Shown piece after piece: positions 24,735 to 33,529 of a stretch of 64,000 nt of DNA (position 1 is the first letter of the stretch; every line of letters begins with the position of its first letter). The stretch is from Pseudobacter ginsenosidimutans (GTDB lineage Bacteria; Bacteroidota; Bacteroidia; Chitinophagales; Chitinophagaceae), in the NCBI RefSeq assembly GCF_007970185.1, contig NZ_CP042431.1:2046001-2110000 (forward strand). Reading direction: 5' to 3'. The notes beneath the pieces were generated by a model that made no database searches, was not told the origin of the DNA, and saw only the letters and a program-made list of their open reading frames with translations. The translations under genes and the position numbers were made by a program.

Positions 24735-27044
24735 ATGGCCATTCATATTCTTGGAATAAGACATCATGGTCCGGGCTCGGCAAGGAATGTGAAACAATTC
24801 CTGGAGCAGATCAAACCGGATATTGTGCTGGTGGAAGGCCCGCCGGAAGCCGATGGCATTCTGCAATGGGTCACGGACAAAGAATTGGTGCTACCTGTAG
24901 CCATCCTCTGCTTTCAACCGGAGAACCCGCAGCAGGCGGTGTTCTATCCCTTCGCTGAATTCTCTCCCGAGTGGCAGGCGATTCAATATGCAAGGAAGAA
25001 CAATATCCATGTTCGTTTCATTGACCTGCCCATTTCGCACAAATTTGCCTTGGATGCTGCAAAAGAAGCCACCACACCAGCGCCTGCCGATGATGCAGAT
25101 AATACCAGTCAGCTGAATTCCGATCAGGATGAAGCACAACAACCATTATCCCCAACCGGAGAAGAATTCACTGAATCCATCGATCCCAAAAATCTCCGCC
25201 GTGACCCTATCCATGAGCTGGCGCTTGCAGCCGGTTATGATGACGGTGAGAAATGGTGGGAGCATATGGTGGAATACAGGAAAGATACCAGCGCGATCTT
25301 TGAAGCGGTAGAGGAAATGATGGGAGCGCTTCGCGAAGCATATCCCAATGCGGACGACAACATGGAACAACTGCGCGAAGCGCATATGCGCAAAGTGATC
25401 CGGCAGGCTGAAAAAGAGATGTTCGGAAATATCGCAGTGATCTGCGGTGCCTGGCACGCACCGGCATTGAAGGATATGCCGAAAGCAAAAGAAGACATTG
25501 ACCTGCTCAAAGGATTGCCAAAAGTAAAAGTGGAATGCACCTGGATCCCCTGGACCTATAACCGTCTCAGCTTTGCTTCTGGTTATGGCGCCGGGATCCG
25601 GAGCCCGGGATGGTATGAACATATCTGGCATCATCCGCATGACGATGGCACCCGCTGGATGGCCCGTGTGGCAAAGCTTTTCAGGGAGCAACAGATGGAC
25701 ACATCCGTGGCGCATGTGATGGAAGCCGTGCGGCTTTCGCAATCGCTCGCTGCGCTCCGTAATCTGCCCAAAGCCGGATTGGAAGAATTGAATGAGGCCA
25801 CGCTCAGCGTGCTTTGCATGGGTGAGAACATCCTGCTTTCACTCGTGAATGATCAACTCATCATTTCAGATCGCATCGGCAATGTGCCCACCGAAATTCC
25901 TAAGCCACCGCTTCAGCTCGATATCGAGCGCTTACAGAAAAAACTCAGACTGCCTGCAACTGCAGAACAGAAAGAATATACACTCGATCTCCGCAAAGAA
26001 ACTGACCTGCAACGAAGCATCTTTCTTCACAGGCTCAGGTTACTAAAATTGAAATGGGGAAATCAATCCTCCGTTTCCGGAAAAGGAACCTTCAAGGAAT
26101 TGTGGACGCTGCAATGGGACCCGGCATTCAGTATCGATATCATCGAAAAAGGAACCTGGGGCAATACCGTTGAAGAAGCAGCCGCAAAATTCGTGATGCA
26201 GGAAGCAGCAATGTCCGATGAATTGCGTGTTGTTTGTTCACTGCTGGAAAAATCGATCCCGGCCAATCTTCCCGCAGCTGTAGAAGCCCTGATCAATGGC
26301 ATCAATAACCTGGCAGCCACCAGCGATGATGTGGTACAACTGATGGAAGTGATCCCGGCACTGGTGAATGTTAGTCGTTATGGCAACGTCCGCAATACAG
26401 ACACCACACTGGTGATGGGCATTGTAGACAGCATGATCACAAGGATCTGCATCAGCCTGCCCGCTGCCTGCGTTTCCGTGGATGAAGATGCAGCAGAACA
26501 TTTGCTGGAACTATTCCGGAAGATGACGGAAGCCGTGAACCTGTTGCAGGATGAAGCGCTTACGGATCAATGGCAGCAAACCCTGAAGCTCATTGCCGGC
26601 AGCAGTTCCACCGCTCCTGTGATTAGCGGTTATGCCACCCGGTTATTGTCGGACTACCGGCAATTACAGGGTGATGATCTGGTGAAAAGATTTTACCAGT
26701 CGATGTCCCCGGCCTTGCCGCCCGCCACCGCTGCTGCCTGGCTGGAAGGTTTTCTGAAAGGAATCGGCACCATCCTGTTATTGGATGAAGGCCTCTGGAG
26801 CGTTGTGAACAGTTGGCTGGACCAATTGCCGGAAGATGTATTCATGCAGGTGCTGCCCTTGCTGAGAAGGACCTTCGCTCATTTCTCGCAGCCTGAAAGA
26901 CGCAAGCTCGGCGAGAAAGCAAAACATGGCGGCACTGGTATCAAATCCCGTCAAACCATTACGGAGCTTGATATAGAAAGAGCTGTTCAGGGCATTCCTG
27001 TAGTGATGAAACTTTTCAATTATCCAATTCAAATCCCGCAATGA
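24735..27044 (+). CDS. DUF5682 protein, possible TraB/TIKI/EreA-like metallohydrolase
   Basis: 769 residues. The N-terminal region (1-about 270) has two G-x-x-H motifs, GIRH (7-10) and GAWH (238-241), plus Glu34 in VLVEGPPEAD. This pattern is the active-site signature of the TraB/TIKI/ChaN/EreA-type fold, so I infer a metal-dependent hydrolase domain. An acidic, Pro-rich linker lies near 118-150. The rest (about 330-769) is helical. It is flanked by MoxR and vWA genes with a 1-nt gap to the latter, so the three products probably work as one assembly. The reaction is unknown. Confidence 0.75.
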   Translation: MAIHILGIRHHGPGSARNVKQFLEQIKPDIVLVEGPPEADGILQWVTDKELVLPVAILCFQPENPQQAVFYPFAEFSPEWQAIQYARKNNIHVRFIDLPISHKFALDAAKEATTPAPADDADNTSQLNSDQDEAQQPLSPTGEEFTESIDPKNLRRDPIHELALAAGYDDGEKWWEHMVEYRKDTSAIFEAVEEMMGALREAYPNADDNMEQLREAHMRKVIRQAEKEMFGNIAVICGAWHAPALKDMPKAKEDIDLLKGLPKVKVECTWIPWTYNRLSFASGYGAGIRSPGWYEHIWHHPHDDGTRWMARVAKLFREQQMDTSVAHVMEAVRLSQSLAALRNLPKAGLEELNEATLSVLCMGENILLSLVNDQLIISDRIGNVPTEIPKPPLQLDIERLQKKLRLPATAEQKEYTLDLRKETDLQRSIFLHRLRLLKLKWGNQSSVSGKGTFKELWTLQWDPAFSIDIIEKGTWGNTVEEAAAKFVMQEAAMSDELRVVCSLLEKSIPANLPAAVEALINGINNLAATSDDVVQLMEVIPALVNVSRYGNVRNTDTTLVMGIVDSMITRICISLPAACVSVDEDAAEHLLELFRKMTEAVNLLQDEALTDQWQQTLKLIAGSSSTAPVISGYATRLLSDYRQLQGDDLVKRFYQSMSPALPPATAAAWLEGFLKGIGTILLLDEGLWSVVNSWLDQLPEDVFMQVLPLLRRTFAHFSQPERRKLGEKAKHGGTGIKSRQTITELDIERAVQGIPVVMKLFNYPIQIPQ

Positions 27045-27045
27045 T

Positions 27046-28182
27046 ATGAGTGAGCACAATCTTCGCAAATGGCGACTGATCCTCGGCGGTGACCAAAACG
27101 ATGGCACAGGTATGAGCCTGGGGCAACAGGATCTCCGCATCGATAAAACACTCGAAGCATTGTATGACAGCGATCGTCGTGGCGGGCTCGGCGCATCCTC
27201 GCCCAATGTGAGCCGCTGGCTGGGCGATATCCGCAGCTTCTTTCCGAACACCGTGGTGCAGGTGATGCAGAAAGACGCGCTCAAACGCCTCGACCTCACC
27301 CAGATGCTCACAGAAAAAGAAATGCTGGAAAACGTGGATGCCGATGTTCATCTCGTGGCAACACTTATGACCCTCAGCAGGGTGATACCAGAAAAAACAA
27401 AAGACACGGCGCGGATGGTGGTGCGCAAAGTAGTAGATGAACTAATGAAGAAACTGGCACAGCCCATGCAGCAGGCTATAACGGGAAGCCTCAACCGATC
27501 CATCCGGAACAGGAGGCCACGCCACAACGAGATCAACTGGCCTGCAACCATTCAGAAGAATCTCAAACATTATCAACCTGAATACAAGACCATCATTCCG
27601 GAAACAAGGATTGGCTATGGAAGAAAAACATCCTCACTGAAAGATGTGGTGCTCTGCCTGGACCAGTCGGGCTCCATGGGCACTTCCGTAGTGTATTCCG
27701 GCATCTTCGGCGCGGTGATGGCAAGTATCCCTGCCATCAAAACAAAGATGGTGGTGTTCGATACGGCAGTAGCCGATCTCACGGAAGAGCTGAATGACCC
27801 GGTGGAACTGCTGTTTGGCGTTCAGCTTGGTGGTGGCACCGATATCAACCTCGCACTCACCTATTGTCAACAGATCATTACCCGGCCCTCCGATACAGTA
27901 CTGGTGCTGATCACAGACCTGTACGAAGGCGGCGATCCTGCAGGCATGCGCAAACGTGCGGCCGAGCTGGTGGGGGCTGGTGTGCAGGTGATCGTACTGC
28001 TGGCGCTCAATGATGACGGAGCTCCTGGTTACGATCATGGTGAAGCGAAATTCTTCTCCGGCCTTGGCGTGCCTGTTTTTGCCTGCACACCTGATAAGTT
28101 CCCGGATATGATGGCGGCCGCCCTCACCAAGCAGGACCTTAATGCCTGGGCTGCAAAAGAAGACCTGGTGCTGAAAAAATAA
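27046..28182 (+). CDS. vWA-domain (CoxE/MoxR-partner type) protein
   Basis: 378 residues. The N-terminal 190 are helical and basic. The vWA domain has an intact MIDAS: Asp206-x-Ser208-x-Ser210 in CLDQSGSMG, the Thr in QLGGGTDINLA near 266 and the Asp in LVLITDLYEGG near 290. vWA proteins of this kind are the usual partners of MoxR ATPases and bring them to their clients. ATG 27046 follows the DUF5682 stop by 1 nt. Last gene of the five-gene cluster. Confidence 0.88.
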   Translation: MSEHNLRKWRLILGGDQNDGTGMSLGQQDLRIDKTLEALYDSDRRGGLGASSPNVSRWLGDIRSFFPNTVVQVMQKDALKRLDLTQMLTEKEMLENVDADVHLVATLMTLSRVIPEKTKDTARMVVRKVVDELMKKLAQPMQQAITGSLNRSIRNRRPRHNEINWPATIQKNLKHYQPEYKTIIPETRIGYGRKTSSLKDVVLCLDQSGSMGTSVVYSGIFGAVMASIPAIKTKMVVFDTAVADLTEELNDPVELLFGVQLGGGTDINLALTYCQQIITRPSDTVLVLITDLYEGGDPAGMRKRAAELVGAGVQVIVLLALNDDGAPGYDHGEAKFFSGLGVPVFACTPDKFPDMMAAALTKQDLNAWAAKEDLVLKK

Positions 28183-28199
28183 TGAATGAAGCACTGACG

Positions 28200-28248
28200 T
28201 CTTTTACCCTCTTTTTGTCGGATTCGTACAAGTTGGGAGAGTAAAAGA
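28200..28248. other. Inverted repeat between the vWA and VOC genes
   Basis: TCTTTTACCCTC (28200-28211) and GAGAGTAAAAGA (28237-28248) pair at 11 of 12 positions across a 25-nt loop. It lacks a terminator tail and sits just upstream of the VOC promoter element, so an operator or weak terminator is possible. Confidence 0.4.
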
Positions 28249-28253
28249 GAGTG

Positions 28254-28261
28254 TATGTTTG
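28254..28261 (+). promoter_or_regulatory. -7 element of the VOC gene promoter
   Basis: TATGTTTG (28254-28261) matches TAnnTTTG and lies 27 nt before the ATG. No TTTG is found 19-20 nt upstream, so this is a partial promoter match. Confidence 0.5.
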
Positions 28262-28287
28262 TGCTATCAAATTAAAAATACAGAATC

Positions 28288-28722
28288 ATGGTACAACAAA
28301 TCTTCGTGAACCTACCGGTGAAAGACCTGAACAAGACAAAGGAATTCTTTGCAAATCTTGGTTTCACCTTCAATGAACAATTCACCAATGAAGCTGCTGC
28401 CTGCATGATTCTTGGTGAGAATATCTATGCGATGCTGCTGGTGGAGCCTTTCTTCCAGAGCTTTCTCAATAAAGAAGTAGGTGATCCCGCCAAATCTGCT
28501 CAGGGCATCTATGCGTTGGCGGTAGGCAGTCGAGCTGAAGTGGATCAACTCGCGGACAAGGCCCTTGCCACCGGCGGCACTTTTACCAAAGAACCGCAGG
28601 ACCATGGCTGGATGTATGGCCGCAGTTTTGCTGACATCAACGGCCACCAATGGGAAGTGCTGTACATGGACGAGTCCGCGATTCCGGAAGATGTTGCCAA
28701 TTCAGAGTCTCAGAATAACTAG
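28288..28722 (+). CDS. VOC-superfamily (glyoxalase/bleomycin-resistance-like) protein
   Basis: 144 residues with two beta-alpha-beta-beta-beta halves: QQIFVNLPVKDLNKTKEFFANLGF opening and INGHQWEVLYMD closing, the latter carrying the usual C-terminal Glu. Residues suggest a PhnB/YaeR-like metal or small-molecule-binding dimer, but the ligand is not predictable. Single gene with its own promoter and a terminator shared with the convergent AraC-type gene. Confidence 0.85.
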   Translation: MVQQIFVNLPVKDLNKTKEFFANLGFTFNEQFTNEAAACMILGENIYAMLLVEPFFQSFLNKEVGDPAKSAQGIYALAVGSRAEVDQLADKALATGGTFTKEPQDHGWMYGRSFADINGHQWEVLYMDESAIPEDVANSESQNN

Positions 28723-28762
28723 GAGAGATTATCAACACCCTGATACAACTTCGCAACATAAA

Positions 28763-28795
28763 AAGAGGATGTCTCCAAATTGAAGACATCCTCTT
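28763..28795. terminator. Bidirectional terminator
   Basis: AAGAGGATGTCT (28763-28774) pairs perfectly with AGACATCCTCTT (28784-28795), with T-rich sequence right and A-rich left. It lies between the convergent VOC and AraC-type genes. Confidence 0.87.
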
Positions 28796-28813
28796 TGTTT
28801 ATACTCAGTTGAA

Positions 28814-29800
28814 TTAGTTCTCAGACAATGTTAGCCTGTTGTACTTCTGCCTGTACTGAACAGGCGACAGTCCCGTAATGCGCTTGAAAGTTGACCTGAA
28901 TGCTTTTGAATCGGTATAGCCTACTTTATACATCACTTCATTCACGTTATCCCGGGAAGATTCGAGATTTTGTTTGGCGGCTTCCACGCGAACGCGTTGA
29001 ATATATTCCACTACAGTATTGCTGGTGGCTTTCTTGAAACGGCGTTCCAGGTTGCGGCGGCTCAATGCCAGCATGGTTGCCAGTTGATCAACAGAAATTT
29101 TCTCCTGCACATTCTTCTCGATGAAATCCTGTGCGCGATGGATGGTATCGTCTTCATGCGTTTTTTGTCCTTTGAACATCATGAATGGCGATTGACTGTT
29201 CCTGTCGATATCGATCTGGAATGTTTTGGAACAAACAACTGCAATCTCCCTGCCTGCATATTTCTCGATGAGATAGAGCAGCAGATTGAGATAAGAGAAG
29301 GCGCCACCGCTGGAGTAGATACCATTCTCATCTGTAAGGATCCTGTCTTCCACCAGGTCCACTTCAGGGAAGGCTTTACGGAAAGCATCTGCTGCGATCC
29401 AGTGTGTGGATACTTTCCTGCCATTCACCAGCCCTGTTGATGCAAGCAGAAAAGCGCCAATACATAAACTGGCTACTTCTGCTCCCTGGCTGTGTTGACG
29501 AATGATCCAGGGAATGAAATCCTGGTTCTTTTCTATAGCTTTCGCCACGTCGCCTTCCAGTGCAGGAATGATAATGAGGTCTGTTTTGGGAATGTCTTTA
29601 ATAAGTTGATCCGCTTTGATGGTGTACAGGCCATCATACACAGGAATATCTTTCGTGAGCCCCACCAGTTCAACTTTGAACATGGGTGGTTTGCCAAGCT
29701 GGCCCATCACCATTGTGTTGACTTCTGAAAACACCTGCCGGGGACCTTCGATGCTGCCCAGCAGCGCACCCTGTGGTACAAGGATTGATATATGTTTCAT
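28814..29800 (-). CDS. GlxA-type transcriptional regulator (DJ-1/PfpI domain + AraC HTH)
   Basis: 328 residues. The N-terminal DJ-1/PfpI-like domain (1-about 190) has the nucleophile-elbow segment SLCIGAFLLAS with a Cys near 112. The C-terminal AraC/XylS domain (about 220-322) has two helix-turn-helix units, VDQLATMLALSRRNLERRFK and VNEVMYKVGYTDSKAFRSTFK, ending with the TGLSPVQYRQKY signature. The first domain probably binds a small ligand. Targets unknown; the nearest candidates are the VOC gene and the SRPBCC gene on either side. Confidence 0.9.
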   Translation of the reverse strand: MKHISILVPQGALLGSIEGPRQVFSEVNTMVMGQLGKPPMFKVELVGLTKDIPVYDGLYTIKADQLIKDIPKTDLIIIPALEGDVAKAIEKNQDFIPWIIRQHSQGAEVASLCIGAFLLASTGLVNGRKVSTHWIAADAFRKAFPEVDLVEDRILTDENGIYSSGGAFSYLNLLLYLIEKYAGREIAVVCSKTFQIDIDRNSQSPFMMFKGQKTHEDDTIHRAQDFIEKNVQEKISVDQLATMLALSRRNLERRFKKATSNTVVEYIQRVRVEAAKQNLESSRDNVNEVMYKVGYTDSKAFRSTFKRITGLSPVQYRQKYNRLTLSEN

Positions 29801-29909
29801 GTCTTAAAATTAACGGAAAATCTGTCGCTAAATGCCCCGCCGGGTGCAAAGAATACTGAAGTCAGATATTAAGGCGACGAGACCGGAACCCATGACCGTA
29901 AAATAAAAT

Positions 29910-29941
29910 TTTGTGTAACCGAACGGTTTCCTATAATTTCG
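29910..29941 (+). promoter_or_regulatory. Promoter of the SRPBCC gene
   Basis: TTTG (29910-29913), a 20-nt spacer and TAATTTCG (29934-29941), one mismatch from TAnnTTTG. The ATG is 37 nt further on. Confidence 0.55.
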
Positions 29942-29977
29942 AAGCTCATCTGCATTCCTAACTTTTAAATACGATTT

Positions 29978-30403
29978 ATGGCCAGTCAACCAGTAATAGT
30001 TGAAAGAGTGTACCAGGCGCCAGCCAGCCGCGTCTGGAAAGCGATCACCAATGAAGACGATATGCGTAAATGGTATTTCGATGTTTCAGGTTTCAAGCCC
30101 GAAGTGGGTTATGAATTTGAATTCACCGGAGGCACTGAAACCGAGCAGTGGCGCCATCTCTGCAAAGTGCTGGAAGTTGTGCCCGGCAAATTGCTGAAGC
30201 ATTCCTGGCGATATGACGGATATCCGGGCAACAGTTTCGTTACCTGGGAATTATTTGATGAAGGCGATACCACCAGGGTGCGGCTCACACATGAGGGATT
30301 GGAAACTTTCCCATCAGAAGTGGCAGGATTCAATATCAACAACTTCAAAGAGGGTTGGAACGATATCCTGGAAAATATGCTGCGCAAGTATGTTCAGGAA
30401 TAA
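29978..30403 (+). CDS. SRPBCC (AHSA1-like) domain protein
   Basis: 141 residues. The AHA1/START-like pattern is clear: VERVYQAPASRVWKAITN, KWYFDVSGF, then TWELFDEGDTTRVRLTHEGL and a C-terminal helix GWNDILENMLRKYV. These small helix-grip proteins bind hydrophobic ligands or act as stress-related activators; nothing specific can be said. Single gene with its own promoter and terminator. Confidence 0.88.
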   Translation: MASQPVIVERVYQAPASRVWKAITNEDDMRKWYFDVSGFKPEVGYEFEFTGGTETEQWRHLCKVLEVVPGKLLKHSWRYDGYPGNSFVTWELFDEGDTTRVRLTHEGLETFPSEVAGFNINNFKEGWNDILENMLRKYVQE

Positions 30404-30425
30404 ATAAGAAAGATATCATTCAAAG

Positions 30426-30461
30426 AAAAGAGACCATTTCAAAGTTGAAACGGTCTCTTTT
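30426..30461. terminator. Terminator between convergent SRPBCC and GHL10-amidase genes
   Basis: AAAAGAGACC (30426-30435) pairs with GGTCTCTTTT (30452-30461), with a second inner helix TTTCAA/TTGAAA, followed by TTGTTTT. Works for the plus strand and probably the minus. Confidence 0.82.
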
Positions 30462-30475
30462 TGTTTTATCGAATT

Positions 30476-32554
30476 TCATTTTTCTATTTTCAGGTAAGCC
30501 AGTACTTTGGCTTTGAGTGATCCGTCCTGCAGGTGCTGATAAAGGTTCTTTCCGGGGCAATCGGTTTTGGAGGAATAATCTTTATGCGACGCGATAGTGT
30601 CCGGAGAGATATTGTATTTCCTGGCAGTGTAGGCAATCATCTTCGCAAGCGCTTCCAGTTGCCTGGCAGGAATCGGTTGTTCATTCAGGTTACCCAGGCA
30701 GGTGATGAGCAAATGGCCGGTTGGATCATACTCGGTAGCTGTTTCGCCAACGGTGTTCACATCCCTTCCTTCATAAATGGTGCCGTCGGGCGCAATGAGG
30801 AAATGATAGGGAATGTCAGCCCAGTTGCGGTCTGGTCCCATGCCCCAGGTCTGTACATTCTTGATATGCTTTGCTGCATCTTTGGTGGAGTCGAATAATG
30901 TGCCTTCGTGGTGGATAGTAATGCGAACAGGTGTATGTGTTTTGAATGGTTTGGGCGCCGCAGCATTCCAGCCGGAACGGGCTGTGATCTTCAATGCCAT
31001 CAGTTTCACACTGGCCGGAATATTGGTGACGGGCACCAGCTCCAATTTACTTTCATTACCCATACGTGTAACCGAAGTAACAGCGATATTGGTGAGAATT
31101 GGTTTGCTTTTTTCATCCAGCATCAATGGGATGCGAATGGAGGTTATGCCCTGGTTCAGGATCAGGTAATCCAGTTTTCGAATGCCATATTGGAAATACA
31201 CTACAGAACGGAAGATATTTTTGGCGTCGGCATGTTTCCAGCTGATCTGAAGCGAGTCGCCGATGATGCTATGTGTAACAGTGGGCGCTGCCGGAATTTT
31301 ATCATCGAGCCAGGGGCTTGCCGGCGCCAGTGCATTCCTTTTGTAAGGGCCGTCGAGGATTCCCTGTGCCAGTGCCGGATTGCGGATCAGCGACGAAATA
31401 TTCCAATGTATAGTGCCGGGAGCTACCGCGTCCATGCCGCGGGTGATCATGATCTGGTTCTGTATCTCGCGAGTATTGGCTGCGCTGGTATCGCGGCCTA
31501 CGCTCATGCCGGGCCAGAGATGCCGCTGGTGCTGGTTTTCACGCGCCCACCATCCGAGTAAGACAGGAAAGCTCAGGCCAGGACGGGTGATAGTCCAGTA
31601 GAGTTGTGGCGAAAAATAATCCACCCAGCCTTTAGTCCACCAAAGCCTGGCATCTGCATACAATTGTTCATACTGATCAAAACCTTCTGCTGATGCCGGA
31701 TAACCGGGGCGATACATTCCGAAGGGGCTCAATCCGAACTTCACATTCTTCTTTGTGGATTTGATCTCCTTGTACAGATTTTCGATGAAACTGTTCACGG
31801 CATCTCTTCGCCAGTCGCCGCGCGATAATTTCCCGCCGCCGTTCACATAAGCCTGCCAGCTTTCATTATCGGGGAAGTCTTCAAACTTATTGTAGTCGGG
31901 ATATGGATAGAAGTAGTCGTCGAAATGAATGCCATCGATATCATATCTTTTCACGATGTCCATCACTACAGCAGTGCTGTGATCTTTGGTTCCTTGTTTG
32001 GCAGGATCGAACCACCAGTAATTGCCGTCTTTCAGTTTCAGCACCAGTTCCGGTTTTCTTTTTACGATGGAACTGTCTGTGACCGGTCCGCCCACTGTAT
32101 GATGTGCACGATATGGATTCAGCCATACATGCAGTTCCATACCGCGTTTATGAGATTCATCGATCCAGAATTGAAGAGGATCGTAATAGGGGCTGGGCGC
32201 TTTTCCCTGTTCACCCGAGAGATAATAGCTCCAGGGTTCGAGATTGCTTTGATAAAGTGCATCAGCCTGCGGACGCGCCTGGAAAATCACTGCATTGAAA
32301 TTGTGAGCCTGCAGGAAATCGAGCAGTTTGATGGCTTCCGCCTGTTGTTCGGCAGTGCTAAGGCCGCGTTTGGAAGGCCAGTCGATATTCGCAACGGTGG
32401 CCACCCAGGCGGCGCGGAATTCGCGTTGCGCAGGCTGGTAAGGTGTACGGGTTTCACTGACTGCGTTGTTCGTAGTAGATTTCTTTGTGCCGCTGCATGC
32501 TTGCAGCAATGAGATCAAAGCAATGGCGACAATGCATGTTAGCCTGTTGAACAT
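30476..32554 (-). CDS. Lipoprotein fusing a GHL10 glycosidase to an N-acetylmuramoyl-L-alanine amidase
   Basis: 692 residues. A lipoprotein signal ends at Cys20 (LLQAC). A GHL10 barrel follows at about 44-400: REFRAAWVATVANIDWP at 44-60, LHVWLNPYRA at 141-150 and DGIHFDDYFYP at 207-217. A fibronectin-like spacer reaches about 535. The end (about 540-692) is a type 2 amidase/PGRP domain: ITIHHEG with His548/549, YHFLIAPDGTIYEGRD, and His657...Cys666-Pro-Gly in SHKDYSSKTDCPG, which supply the zinc ligands of the T7-lysozyme family. The amidase would strip stem peptides and the GHL10 domain could cut the denuded glycan. Anchored in a membrane facing the periplasm. Shares its GHL10 domain with 3455-5824. 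Confidence 0.9.
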   Translation of the reverse strand: MFNRLTCIVAIALISLLQACSGTKKSTTNNAVSETRTPYQPAQREFRAAWVATVANIDWPSKRGLSTAEQQAEAIKLLDFLQAHNFNAVIFQARPQADALYQSNLEPWSYYLSGEQGKAPSPYYDPLQFWIDESHKRGMELHVWLNPYRAHHTVGGPVTDSSIVKRKPELVLKLKDGNYWWFDPAKQGTKDHSTAVVMDIVKRYDIDGIHFDDYFYPYPDYNKFEDFPDNESWQAYVNGGGKLSRGDWRRDAVNSFIENLYKEIKSTKKNVKFGLSPFGMYRPGYPASAEGFDQYEQLYADARLWWTKGWVDYFSPQLYWTITRPGLSFPVLLGWWARENQHQRHLWPGMSVGRDTSAANTREIQNQIMITRGMDAVAPGTIHWNISSLIRNPALAQGILDGPYKRNALAPASPWLDDKIPAAPTVTHSIIGDSLQISWKHADAKNIFRSVVYFQYGIRKLDYLILNQGITSIRIPLMLDEKSKPILTNIAVTSVTRMGNESKLELVPVTNIPASVKLMALKITARSGWNAAAPKPFKTHTPVRITIHHEGTLFDSTKDAAKHIKNVQTWGMGPDRNWADIPYHFLIAPDGTIYEGRDVNTVGETATEYDPTGHLLITCLGNLNEQPIPARQLEALAKMIAYTARKYNISPDTIASHKDYSSKTDCPGKNLYQHLQDGSLKAKVLAYLKIEK

Positions 32555-32790
32555 AGGGAGAAATGTGGCGGTGATAAAATGATTAAGTTTTAAAAATAAA
32601 GAAAGAAGCAGGAAGAAAGGAGAATGATGACAGCTTTACTGCATTTTAATATGATTTCTCCGTGATGCTGCAATCGGCAGTAATTTTTGAAGCGATATTT
32701 CTAACTCCGTGTTGCACAAACCTGCAAGGTGCATCAGTCGCATCTGAAAATATTTACATCAGACTTTTTATGCAACTCAAAAAGCAGGCA

Positions 32791-32821
32791 TTTGCAAATT
32801 CCCGATCATTCCCTACCTTTG
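32791..32821 (+). promoter_or_regulatory. Promoter of the FadR-type regulator gene
   Basis: TTTG (32791-32794), a 19-nt spacer and TACCTTTG (32814-32821), an exact consensus match. It rules out the long upstream reading frame and supports the ATG at 32836. Confidence 0.8.
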
Positions 32822-32822
32822 G

Positions 32823-32840
32823 GTCATCAGATGATATGAT
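32823..32840. promoter_or_regulatory. Candidate autoregulatory operator of the FadR-type regulator
   Basis: GTCATCAGATGATATGAT matches GTCGTCAGATGATCTGAT in front of the MFS gene (33530-33547) at 16 of 18 positions. It starts right after the -7 element and covers the start point and start codon, a repressor position. Confidence 0.65.
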
Positions 32841-33504
32841 GAACTCCAGTCAACCTTTAAAACGACAGTCCCTCGCCGATGAAGTGGCGGGCCGCATGGA
32901 GCAGCAGATCACCCGTGGCGCCTATAAGCCCGGCGATCAGTTGCCTACCGAGCCCGAGCTCATGCAACATTTCGGAGTTGGCAGGTCCAGCATCCGCGAA
33001 GCGGTGAAGATCCTCGTCAACAGGGGCATGGTGAAAGTGCAACAGGGAGTAGGGATGTTCATCATTACCACAGAACCGAAAGAATCACTTTCCAACAAGC
33101 TCATGGGAGCGCATTACCAGGACCTCAATGAAGTGCGTCTCCTGCTGGAAGTGAAGATTGCCGAGAAAGCCGCTATTCATCGCAACGCCAAAGATCTTTC
33201 AAAGATGAAGGCGTTTTTGAAAGATCGCGCCCGCTTTGCCAAAGAGAAGAATATGGAAGAAACCATCCAGGCGGACATCAATTTCCATACGGCCATTGCT
33301 GAAGCCTCCGGTAATCCTATTCTGATCGATCTCTATAAAACGATTGCCACACATATGAAACAATCATTCATGGACAGGTACAAGGATACCTCCAGGTTCC
33401 TTTCATCCCAGGACCTCCATGAAGGATTGCTGGAAAGCATTACTGAAAAAGACCCTGCGCGGGCGTTGATCATGGCAACAAAGATCAGTACCCACAGCAA
33501 GTAA
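32836..33504 (+). CDS. FadR/GntR-family transcriptional regulator
   Basis: 222 residues from ATG 32836 (ATG 32839 is equally possible). The GntR winged helix fills about 8-75, with GDQLPTEPELMQHFGVGRSSIREAVKILVNRGMV and a wing VQQGVGMFI. A helical FCD effector domain (about 85-220) has metal-type residues such as the Asp in ADINFHTAIAEASGN near 157-171 and a late His in DLHEGLLESI. FCD regulators respond to organic acids, often sugar acids. It sits 48 nt upstream of the MFS transporter and shares a palindrome with it, so it probably represses both genes. An upstream open frame from 32662 is not translated because the promoter lies inside it. Confidence 0.87.
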   Translation: MMNSSQPLKRQSLADEVAGRMEQQITRGAYKPGDQLPTEPELMQHFGVGRSSIREAVKILVNRGMVKVQQGVGMFIITTEPKESLSNKLMGAHYQDLNEVRLLLEVKIAEKAAIHRNAKDLSKMKAFLKDRARFAKEKNMEETIQADINFHTAIAEASGNPILIDLYKTIATHMKQSFMDRYKDTSRFLSSQDLHEGLLESITEKDPARALIMATKISTHSK

Positions 33505-33529
33505 AATTTTTTATTGATAGTCGTCAGAT

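Noticed and set aside
32662-32835. 58-codon N-terminal extension of the FadR-type regulator
   Set aside because: An exact-consensus promoter lies inside it and the added residues do not resemble the family.
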